From positions 1-13,176 of the forward strand of contig CAYQTO010000103.1 in NCBI GenBank assembly GCA_964420455.1: DNA of 13,176 nt. Direction: 5' to 3'. This stretch comes from CAYQTO01 sp964420455. GTDB lineage: Bacteria; Sumerlaeota; Sumerlaeia; SLMS01. Below the pieces are notes generated by a model that was not told the origin of the DNA, did not search any database, and was given only the letters and a program-made list of their open reading frames with translations. Numbering within the stretch: the stretch's first letter is position 1; each line of letters opens with the position of its first letter. The position numbers and the translations under genes are program-made. This document shows positions 1 to 5,704 of the stretch, one piece after another.

Positions 1-342
1 ATCCATTTTATCGACGAATTTGATCTGAATATGGCGGTTGCCGCGGATGCGGCGCATTTCGCGCTCGCGGAGTTGAAGGAGGTCGCGCCCCTTGAAGAGG
101 ATTTCGCCGCTGACGATGCGGCCGGCGGGCTTCTGAACGAGGCGCATGACGCTGAGGGAGGTGACCGACTTGCCGGAGCCGGACTCGCCGACGATGCCAA
201 GCGTCCGCCCGCGCCCCACGACGTAGCTGACACCATCCACGGCCTTCGCAACCGAATCCTGACTGAAGAAGTAGGTCCGGAGGTCGGTGATCTTCAGCAG
301 CGGATCGTGGTTTCCGTTGGCGGTGTCGGCGGTGTCAGCCAT
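1..342 (-). CDS. Peptide-type ABC transporter ATP-binding protein (OppD/DppD-like), cut at left edge
   Basis: The N-terminal 114 residues of an ABC ATPase are visible; the rest lies off the left edge. The start reads MADTADTANGNHDPLLKITD. The Walker A motif GESGSGKS is at residues 52-59, followed by the stretch KPAGRIVSGEILFKGRDLL and EREMRRIRGNR, which is characteristic of OppD/DppD subunits that energise di- and oligopeptide import at the cytoplasmic membrane. The start ATG (340-342) has a strong ribosome binding site AAGGAG five bases upstream. The gene follows the nucleotidyltransferase on the same strand after an 81-bp gap, so it may be co-transcribed, but its function is unrelated. Oddity: after RGNR the family normally continues towards a Q-loop of type FQEPM, whereas here it reads HIQIKFVDKMD, encoded by AT-rich bases 1-33. 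The Q-loop glutamine is therefore not recognisable, and this tail may not belong to the gene. The subfamily call is firm; the transported substrate is not known. Confidence 0.85.
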   Translation of the reverse strand, partial: MADTADTANGNHDPLLKITDLRTYFFSQDSVAKAVDGVSYVVGRGRTLGIVGESGSGKSVTSLSVMRLVQKPAGRIVSGEILFKGRDLLQLREREMRRIRGNRHIQIKFVDKMD

Positions 343-423
343 CGGATCTCCTTCGCGTTTGGGCGGCGTGAGGGAAGTCAAGGAGGCCCCGCGGGGGCTG
401 TCAAGCGCATCACTGGCGGGGAC

Positions 424-1116
424 TCAGGGGGATTCGGCGACGGCGGACTCGTAGTCCTCGGGGCGACCGAGGTCGAGCCAACTGCCCTCGTGGAGGACAC
501 CGTGGATCGGTTCGCCGGCGGCGAGCAGCGCCAGCACCAGTTGGTCGAACCCGAACGCTTCCCCCCGCGGAACGAAATCAAGGCACCGGCGGTTCAGGAT
601 ATAGACACCCATGCTGACCTCGTAAGGGATGCGGGGCTTCTCGATGAAGCGGGTGATGCGGTTGTCGGCGGAACGCTCGAGGACGCCAAAGTCGATGTGA
701 ACTTCACGGCGGTGGGTGGCGATGGTGAGCGTCGCGCCGGAGCGCTCGTGCTCATCCCAGAGACGGTTCGGGTCCAGATCCGTCAACACGTCGCCGTTCA
801 TCACGAGGAAGTCGTCCCCAAGGTTGTCGATGAAGGCGAGGGGCCCGATCGTGCCGAGCGGTTCGTCCTCGATGGCGTAGTCGATGGAGAGGCCAAGTTT
901 CTCGCCCTTGCCAAAGAAGAGCATGATGAGCTCGGCGAGGTGGCCGACGGAGATGGTGACGTTGCGGATGCCGGCGTCGCGGAGGGAGAGGAGGACGCGC
1001 TCGAGGATGGGGCGCTCGCCAACGGGGAGGAGGGGCTTGGGCAGGATGGTGGTGTAGGGGTAGAGGCGGCGACCCTTGCCGCCGGCGAGGACGACGGCGC
1101 GGCGCGGCGCTGTCAT
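424..1116 (-). CDS. Sugar-1-phosphate nucleotidyltransferase (NDP-sugar pyrophosphorylase)
   Basis: A 230-residue enzyme of the NTP_transferase family, which joins an NTP and a sugar 1-phosphate to give an NDP-sugar and pyrophosphate in the cytoplasm. The nucleotide-binding signature LAGGKGRRLYPYTTILPKPL covers residues 10-29, the metal-binding NGDVL is at 107-111, the sugar-phosphate contact FIEKP is at 157-161, and a late WLDLGRPEDY lies at 213-222. There is no added hexapeptide-repeat or CBS domain, so this is the short stand-alone form, near RfbA/HddC/ManC-like proteins. The base and sugar used cannot be read from the sequence. The start ATG (1114-1116) overlaps the stop of the upstream dehydratase as ATGA, so translation is probably coupled and both enzymes probably serve one pathway. 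A longer in-frame reading up to 1503 exists, but it only runs antisense-like through the dehydratase gene and lacks family similarity. Confidence 0.88.
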   Translation of the reverse strand: MTAPRRAVVLAGGKGRRLYPYTTILPKPLLPVGERPILERVLLSLRDAGIRNVTISVGHLAELIMLFFGKGEKLGLSIDYAIEDEPLGTIGPLAFIDNLGDDFLVMNGDVLTDLDPNRLWDEHERSGATLTIATHRREVHIDFGVLERSADNRITRFIEKPRIPYEVSMGVYILNRRCLDFVPRGEAFGFDQLVLALLAAGEPIHGVLHEGSWLDLGRPEDYESAVAESP

Positions 1117-2165
1117 CGGGCGTATTCGGCGGCGCGGATTTCCCTGAGCCGGGGGCGCAACCATTCGGCGGTGCGTCGCAGGCCCTCCTCGAGCGGCACC
1201 TCCGGCGCCCACTTCACCTCCCGCCGCACCCGGTTGTTGTTGCTGATGAGGAGGCGCACCTCGCTGCGCTCGGGGCGCTGGCGCTCCTCCGTCTGCTCGA
1301 TCGGTTTGTCGACCTCGAGGAGACGCAGGATCAGACCGGCAAGACTGCCGATGGAGATGCCGCGCCCGACGCCGAGGTTGTAGATGCGGCCGGCCACGTT
1401 TTCCAGCGGGGTCTCGCCAAGCATGCGGAAGGCCCTCGCCGTGTCCGTGACGAAGGTCAGGTCGCGGACAGGATCCAAGGCGCCCAGGCGGATGGACGGA
1501 CACTTCTCGTCCAGCGCCTGCGCGATGATCGTGGGCACCACCGCCCGGAGGGACTGGCGCGGGCCGTAAGTGTTAAACGGCCGGACGATGACCACCGGCA
1601 TGCCGAAGGAGAGGTGGTAGCTTTCAACAAACTGGTCCGCGGCGAGTTTGGACGCCGCGTAGGGGGACTGGGCCTGGAGGGGGTGGAACTCGTCCATCGG
1701 GGTGGTGCGCGCGGTGCCGTAGACCTCGCTGGTCGAGGTGTGGACGAGCCGCGGGTTGCCCGCTGCCCGGCAGGCCTCCAGCACATTGAGCGTTCCCCGC
1801 ACGTTGGTGAACAGATACGATTCCGGCGCGATATACGAATAGGGAATGCCGATGAGGGCGGACAGGTGATAGACGACAGCGGCGCCGTCGACGAGGGTGC
1901 GGACGCAGCGGACGTCGGTGATGTCCCCCGGGAGAATTTCAAGGCGGGCGCGGGTGGCCTCGTCGAGCCCGCCGGCGACTTCCTCGAGGTGGCCACGGCG
2001 GCCCAGCGCGTTGTAATGAACGAGAGCCCGGACCCGGTGGCCGGCACCCAACAATTCTTCCACCAGATGGCTGCCAATGAAGCCCCCGCCCCCCGTCACG
2101 GCGACAAGGGTCGGCTCGGCTTGCGGCGGCGCTTCAGGCGTGGCGGGTTCTTCCGTGGTCGTCAT
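1113..2165 (-). CDS. LegB-like NAD-dependent sugar epimerase/4,6-dehydratase (extended SDR)
   Basis: A 350-residue extended short-chain dehydrogenase acting on a nucleotide-activated sugar. The NAD-binding TGGGGFIG lies at residues 24-31, an STSEVYG segment at 144-150, and the catalytic Tyr-x-x-x-Lys at Y169/K173 (SPYAASK). RPFNTYGPRQS (195-205) and EERQRPERSEVRLL (293-306) complete a pattern that I associate with the LegB family of UDP-HexNAc 4,6-dehydratases of legionaminic acid-type pathways. The catalytic Glu (E147) is present, but the Asp of the classic RmlB TDE triad is Ser, as in UDP-glucuronate decarboxylases and, as I recall, LegB; the exact reaction is thus open. The ATG at 2163-2165 was chosen because the family fold begins about 20 residues later and further upstream extension would run through the divergent wecB; the ribosome binding site is weak (AGGT, distant). 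It overlaps the nucleotidyltransferase downstream by 4 bp. Confidence 0.85.
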   Translation of the reverse strand: MTTTEEPATPEAPPQAEPTLVAVTGGGGFIGSHLVEELLGAGHRVRALVHYNALGRRGHLEEVAGGLDEATRARLEILPGDITDVRCVRTLVDGAAVVYHLSALIGIPYSYIAPESYLFTNVRGTLNVLEACRAAGNPRLVHTSTSEVYGTARTTPMDEFHPLQAQSPYAASKLAADQFVESYHLSFGMPVVIVRPFNTYGPRQSLRAVVPTIIAQALDEKCPSIRLGALDPVRDLTFVTDTARAFRMLGETPLENVAGRIYNLGVGRGISIGSLAGLILRLLEVDKPIEQTEERQRPERSEVRLLISNNNRVRREVKWAPEVPLEEGLRRTAEWLRPRLREIRAAEYAR

Positions 2166-2211
2166 GACCGCGCAGGCTGCGACCTGATTCCGGGCGAGGC
2201 AACGCGAGAAA
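2166..2211. promoter_or_regulatory. 46-bp divergent intergenic region between dehydratase and wecB
   Basis: Only 46 bp separate two divergently oriented start codons, so control signals for both directions must lie here or inside the opposing coding sequences. I see no good -35/-10 pair and only weak ribosome binding sites on either side (GAGAA before wecB, a distant AGGT before the dehydratase). The regulatory role is inferred from geometry alone. Confidence 0.4.
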
Positions 2212-3381
2212 ATGAAGCTCACCGTGGTTTTTGGTACGCGCCCCGAGGCGATCAAGCTCGCGCCCGTCATCCACGAGGCATCCCGCCGCCCGGCCATCGA
2301 CCTCCGCGTGATCAGCACCGGCCAGCACCGCGAGATGCTCCGGCCCATCCTCCGGTTCTTCGGCATCGAGCCCCATGTGGACCTCGACCTCATGCGCGCG
2401 AACCAGGACCTGGCGGGGCTCTTTGCCAGGGCCCTGGAGGCCGTCTCTCGTGCCCTCGACGACCAGCCACCGGACGCCCTGATCGTCCAGGGCGACACCT
2501 CCACCGCCTTCGCCGCCGCCCTCGCCGCCGCGTATAGACGCCTCCCCGTTGCCCACGTGGAGGCCGGCCTGCGGTCCGACCGCCCCGACGCTCCGTTCCC
2601 CGAGGAACTCAACCGCCGCGCCCTCGGCCAACTCGCCCGCTGGCACTTTGCCCCTACCCCCGCCGCCCGCGACCTCCTCCTCCGCGATGGCCTCCACCAC
2701 CTCCCCACGGACATCCTCGTCACCGGCAACACGGTGATCGACGCCCTCGACTGGGCGGTGGGGCGGCTGGAGGCAGACCCGCCGGCAGACGCCGTCCTCG
2801 CGGAGGCAAGGGCACACCGGGCCCGTGGTGGGCGCGTGATCCTCGTCACCGGCCACCGGCGGGAAAGCTTCGGCGCGCCCTTCCGCTCCCTCTGCGAGGG
2901 ACTCCGCGCCATCGTCGACGCCCACCCCGCCGTCCGCCTCGTCTATCCGGTGCACCTCAACCCCAACGTGCGGAAACCGGTGGGGGAAATCCTTGGCGGC
3001 CACGACCGCATCACCCTCGCACCGCCCTTCGAATACCCGACCTTCGTGGCGATGATGCGCGAGGCGGACCTGGTAATCACCGACAGCGGCGGCGTGCAGG
3101 AGGAGGCGCCGGCGCTCGGAAAACCGGTGCTCGTCACGCGGGAGGTCACGGAACGACCGGAGGCAGTGGCCGCGGGGGGCGTGATCCTCGTGGGGCCGGA
3201 CCGCACACGGCTCGTGGAGGAGGCGGGACGGCTCCTCGGGGATGAAGCCGTCTATACGGCCATGGCGCGGCCGCGACGGCCTTACGGCGACGGACGGGCG
3301 GCCACCCGCATCCTCGACGCCCTCGAGGGCCGTCCGGTCACCCCCTTCGACCCGGACACGGCACCCTACTCGTCGTCGTAG
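2212..3381 (+). CDS. wecB: UDP-N-acetylglucosamine 2-epimerase, non-hydrolysing
   Basis: A 389-residue cytoplasmic enzyme interconverting UDP-GlcNAc and UDP-ManNAc, the entry to ManNAc-, ManNAcA- and related glycans. Family hallmarks are complete: FGTRPEAIKLAP at residues 7-18, QGDTST (93-98) with D95, HVEAGLRS (115-122) with E117, FPEELNRR (129-136) with E131, TGHRRESFG (213-221) with H215, DSGGVQEEAP (291-300) and ERPEAVAAG (314-322). The length is normal for the family. The absence of a kinase domain and the complete non-hydrolysing signature argue against the hydrolysing sialic-acid-type NeuC, although LegG/NeuC proteins are homologous. It diverges from the dehydratase/nucleotidyltransferase pair and probably feeds the same sugar pathway (inference). 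Its last 16 bp overlap the 3' end of malQ on the other strand. Confidence 0.93.
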   Translation: MKLTVVFGTRPEAIKLAPVIHEASRRPAIDLRVISTGQHREMLRPILRFFGIEPHVDLDLMRANQDLAGLFARALEAVSRALDDQPPDALIVQGDTSTAFAAALAAAYRRLPVAHVEAGLRSDRPDAPFPEELNRRALGQLARWHFAPTPAARDLLLRDGLHHLPTDILVTGNTVIDALDWAVGRLEADPPADAVLAEARAHRARGGRVILVTGHRRESFGAPFRSLCEGLRAIVDAHPAVRLVYPVHLNPNVRKPVGEILGGHDRITLAPPFEYPTFVAMMREADLVITDSGGVQEEAPALGKPVLVTREVTERPEAVAAGGVILVGPDRTRLVEEAGRLLGDEAVYTAMARPRRPYGDGRAATRILDALEGRPVTPFDPDTAPYSSS

Positions 3382-4952
3382 TCGATCTCGTTGTGCCCCT
3401 CCGTGGGGAGGGCGTTCTTGGGCGGGTTCGAGCACCGCTGGTACAGGAGCGTCAGGTGGCGGATGTGCTTGGCGAGGTCCCAGTTGAGTTGGCCGGAGGT
3501 CATTCGCCAGGTCCAGTTGCCCTCGGCGCGGCCGGGGAAGTTCATGCGGCCGTCGCTACCAAGCCCGAGGAAATCCTGCATCGGGACGATGGCCGTGCGC
3601 GCCACGGAGCCGAACGCTGCACGGATGAGGTCCCAGTGGGGCTGGGCGCCATCCGTCGACAGGTACGTCCGGAGCATGTGGTGCTCGACCTCCGTCGACG
3701 TGTTCTGCCACCAGCCGAGGGTCGTGTCGTTGTCGTGCGAGCCTGTATAGACGACGCAGTTTTCCGTGTGGTTGTGGGGATGAAAGCGGTGGTTGGGATC
3801 CGGAATGAGGGGTTCCGGGGAGGCAGCGTCCCAGGCGAACTGGAGGATGCGCATGCCGGGGAAGTCGAAGCGGTCGCGGGCCTCGTGGACGTCCGGGCTG
3901 ATCTCGCCGAGATCCTCGGCAATGATTGGCAGATCCTTGAACTTGCGCTTGATCGCGTGGAAGAACTCCTCGCCCGGCCCCTTGATCCACCGCCCATTGA
4001 CCGCCGTCTCCTCGCCGAAGAGGACGGACCAGTAGCCCATGAACCCGCGGAAGTGATCCAGCCGCACAATGTCGACGAGATCGAAACAGGCCTGCAGCCG
4101 CGCCACCCACCACGCATACTTGTCCATCCGCAGCTTGGACCAGTTGTAGAGGGGGTTCCCCCACAGCTGCCCCGTGCGGCTGAAGTAGTCCGGCGGAACC
4201 CCGGCGACGGCGGTCGGCCGGCCCTCCTTGTCGAGCTGGAACATCTCCTGGTTCCCCCAGGTGTCGGAGCTGTCGAAGGCAACGTAGATCGGCACATCGC
4301 CAATGATCCGGATGCCGCGCTCGTGGGCGCGCTCACGGACGGCCTCCCACTGCTGGAAGAAGAGGAACTGCGCGAAGCGATGGAACTCGAGGACGTTCGC
4401 CTCGTCCTTCCGGACCTTGGCGAGGGCCTTGGCGTCGCAGCTCCGAAGCTTCGGGTCCCAATCGCCCCACGGCGCCCCGTCGTGCAGATCCTTGCAGACG
4501 CGGAACAGGGCATAGTCCTCGAGCCACGCCTTCACCTCCTTGCGCTTGACGAACGCCGCGTACTCGAGGGCCACCTGCTGGGGCTTGTTCTTCTGAAAGC
4601 GCTCGAAGACCTGGCGAAGGAGGCCGTTCTTCCAGGTGATGAGGGGCCCGTACTCGACGCGGTTGGCGGGAAAGGGGGGCGGGACGAGGTCCTCGCTGCG
4701 GGCAAGACCGGCGGTCAGGAGCCGCTCCGGGCTGACCAGCAGCGGATTGCCAGCAAAGGCGGAGAAGCACTGGTAGGGCGAATCGCCGAAACCCGTCGGC
4801 CCAAGGGGAAGGACCTGCCAGTAGCCAAGGCCGGCGTCGCGCATCCAGTCCAGGAAGCGGTCGCATTCGGGGCCCAGATCGCCGATGCCAAAACGGCCTG
4901 GGAGGGAGGTGGGATGCAGCAGCACCCCTGCCAGTCTAGTATCGAGTGCCAT
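3366..4952 (-). CDS. malQ: 4-alpha-glucanotransferase (amylomaltase, GH77)
   Basis: A 528-residue cytoplasmic enzyme that transfers 1,4-alpha-glucan segments between malto-oligosaccharides, in glycogen, starch or maltodextrin turnover. Seen: LHPTSLPGRFGIGDLGPE from residue 12, GDVPIYVAFDSSDTWG (218-233), the nucleophile D299 in VRLDHFRG, the acid/base E346 in IIAEDLG, and the third carboxylate D407 in GSHDND. The length is close to the compact bacterial amylomaltase and lacks the long N-terminal extension of the E. coli/plant type. The ATG at 4950-4952 was chosen because AAAGG lies six bases upstream and MALDTRLAGVLLHP is the normal N-terminus; the in-frame extension to 5096 is not conserved-looking. 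The gene stands alone, with no glycogen gene visible beside it. Its 3' end overlaps convergent wecB by 16 bp with no terminator between them. Confidence 0.96.
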   Translation of the reverse strand: MALDTRLAGVLLHPTSLPGRFGIGDLGPECDRFLDWMRDAGLGYWQVLPLGPTGFGDSPYQCFSAFAGNPLLVSPERLLTAGLARSEDLVPPPFPANRVEYGPLITWKNGLLRQVFERFQKNKPQQVALEYAAFVKRKEVKAWLEDYALFRVCKDLHDGAPWGDWDPKLRSCDAKALAKVRKDEANVLEFHRFAQFLFFQQWEAVRERAHERGIRIIGDVPIYVAFDSSDTWGNQEMFQLDKEGRPTAVAGVPPDYFSRTGQLWGNPLYNWSKLRMDKYAWWVARLQACFDLVDIVRLDHFRGFMGYWSVLFGEETAVNGRWIKGPGEEFFHAIKRKFKDLPIIAEDLGEISPDVHEARDRFDFPGMRILQFAWDAASPEPLIPDPNHRFHPHNHTENCVVYTGSHDNDTTLGWWQNTSTEVEHHMLRTYLSTDGAQPHWDLIRAAFGSVARTAIVPMQDFLGLGSDGRMNFPGRAEGNWTWRMTSGQLNWDLAKHIRHLTLLYQRCSNPPKNALPTEGHNEIDYDDE

Positions 4953-5050
4953 GCGTGGCCTTTCGCGAAAAAGGTCGGTTGAGAAAAAGAGCACACCGGC
5001 CGGGGGAGGGTAGGAGCAAAGGTTTTCCCCGGCGCGATGTGCCAAAGGAG

Positions 5051-5077
5051 CCACGGGAGGCGGTGCCCATCCCGTGG
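5051..5077. repeat. Hairpin upstream of malQ
   Basis: Perfect 8-bp arms CCACGGGA (5051-5058) and TCCCGTGG (5070-5077) enclose a smaller GGC-GGT-GCC hairpin. It lies about 100 bp upstream of the malQ start and could sit in the malQ leader, or simply belong to the palindrome-rich spacer to its right. There is no U-tract on either strand, so it is not a typical terminator. Confidence 0.5.
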
Positions 5078-5127
5078 AGCAGTCACACGGAGGCAAACGA
5101 TGAAGTCAGGAGTTCAGACGACTTGCT

Positions 5128-5561
5128 GGACCCCTGACGGGGTCCGGCTGTTGTGTTCCCCGGCACCCCGGGTTGAAACCCGGGGCTACGATTGCAGGGC
5201 CCCCCGCGGCGCGTCCTCCGATCCGACGAATGAAATCGGTGCGCTGAAACAGCGGGTGAAGGCCGCCCTCGCCGAGCCATCCGGTCCGCAACAAGCGGCG
5301 CGCCCAGGACCTGAAACGCTGCCCGCGCGGATCTGCCACTGGCCACGCCGTCCCATGAGGAAGGAGCGGCGCGCTGAAAGTGCGCCCACACAACAGCCCA
5401 GGGTCAGCGGCGTCAGCCGCGCCAGCCTATGAGGGAGGAGCGGCGCGCTGAAAGTGCGCCCACACAACAGCCCAGGGTCAGCGGCGTCAGCCGCGCCACC
5501 CTGGGTGGACCAGGAGCCCCACCCGGCACCCTGTAAGGGTGCCGCCCTGCCCCCGGCAGGG
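5128..5561. repeat. Array of GC-rich hairpins in a 750-bp gene-free spacer
   Basis: The spacer between malQ and the LamG gene (4953-5704) has no credible gene but many palindromes. They are: GGACCCC/GGGGTCC around TGAC (5128-5145); CCCCGGGT/ACCCGGGG around TGAA (5166-5185); CGCTG/CAGCG around AAA (5242-5254); an 8-bp stem with one G-T pair around GAA (5368-5386, repeated at 5442-5460); CCCAGGGT/ACCCTGGG enclosing GCGGC/GCCGC (5471-5505); GGCACCCT/AGGGTGCC around GTA (5525-5543); and CCCTGCC/GGCAGGG around CCC (5545-5561). The arms differ but several centres share TGAAA or TGTAA. This resembles REP- or BIME-like intergenic elements; I recall similar palindromic spacer phrases in PVC-group genomes but cannot confirm that here. 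Reading frames through it are repeat-derived and not believable proteins. Confidence 0.7.
5355..5502. repeat. 74-bp tandem direct repeat, two copies
   Basis: Positions 5355-5428 and 5429-5502 match at 72 of 74 bases; the differences are near base 7 of the unit (A/G) and in GCCAGCC versus GCCACCC. Each unit contains the GCGC-type hairpin and the GCGGC-GTCA-GCCGC hairpin. Only the second copy has the closing arm ACCCTGGG that pairs with its own CCCAGGGT, so the duplication cut through a larger palindrome. Confidence 0.9.
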
Positions 5562-5634
5562 GTCCCAAAGGCGCATGACGAGGAGGACGCCATCCGCATC
5601 CCGCAAGTCGGGGTGAAGGGCGCGATCGTTGATC

Positions 5635-5674
5635 AAAAAAAACCGCGCCCGGAGAGGCAATCCTCCGGGCGCGG
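5635..5674 (-). terminator. Intrinsic terminator of the LamG gene
   Basis: A 12-bp perfect stem, CCGCGCCCGGAG (5643-5654) with CTCCGGGCGCGG (5663-5674) and an 8-base loop, is followed on the minus strand by eight T residues (complement of A's at 5635-5642). It begins about 30 bp after the stop codon of the LamG protein gene. This is a textbook Rho-independent terminator for leftward transcription, ending the pilin/LamG unit before the hairpin spacer. Confidence 0.92.
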
Positions 5675-5704
5675 GGTGTTCCGTCGGGTGTCCGGCGCAA
5701 CGGG

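Noticed and set aside
1117..1503. Upstream extension of the nucleotidyltransferase reading frame
   Set aside because: It runs through the dehydratase gene in another frame; the family N-terminus (AVVLAGGKG) starts right after the ATG at 1116, which is coupled to the upstream stop.
2166..2912. Upstream extension of the dehydratase reading frame to 2912
   Set aside because: It lies antisense to wecB, which has complete family motifs; the extension is Arg/Ser-rich shadow sequence.
5100..5432. Small plus-strand gene starting ATG at 5100 with GGAGG seven bases upstream (about 110 codons)
   Set aside because: The ribosome-binding-like spacing is good, but the coding part consists of the palindromes and one copy of the 74-bp repeat, without protein-like composition or any recognisable domain. 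Minus-strand frames in 5083-5964 are rejected for the same reason.
4953..5704. CRISPR array or phage attachment site in the hairpin spacer
   Set aside because: The 74-bp units are directly adjacent with no spacers, there are only two, and no cas or integrase gene is present in the window.
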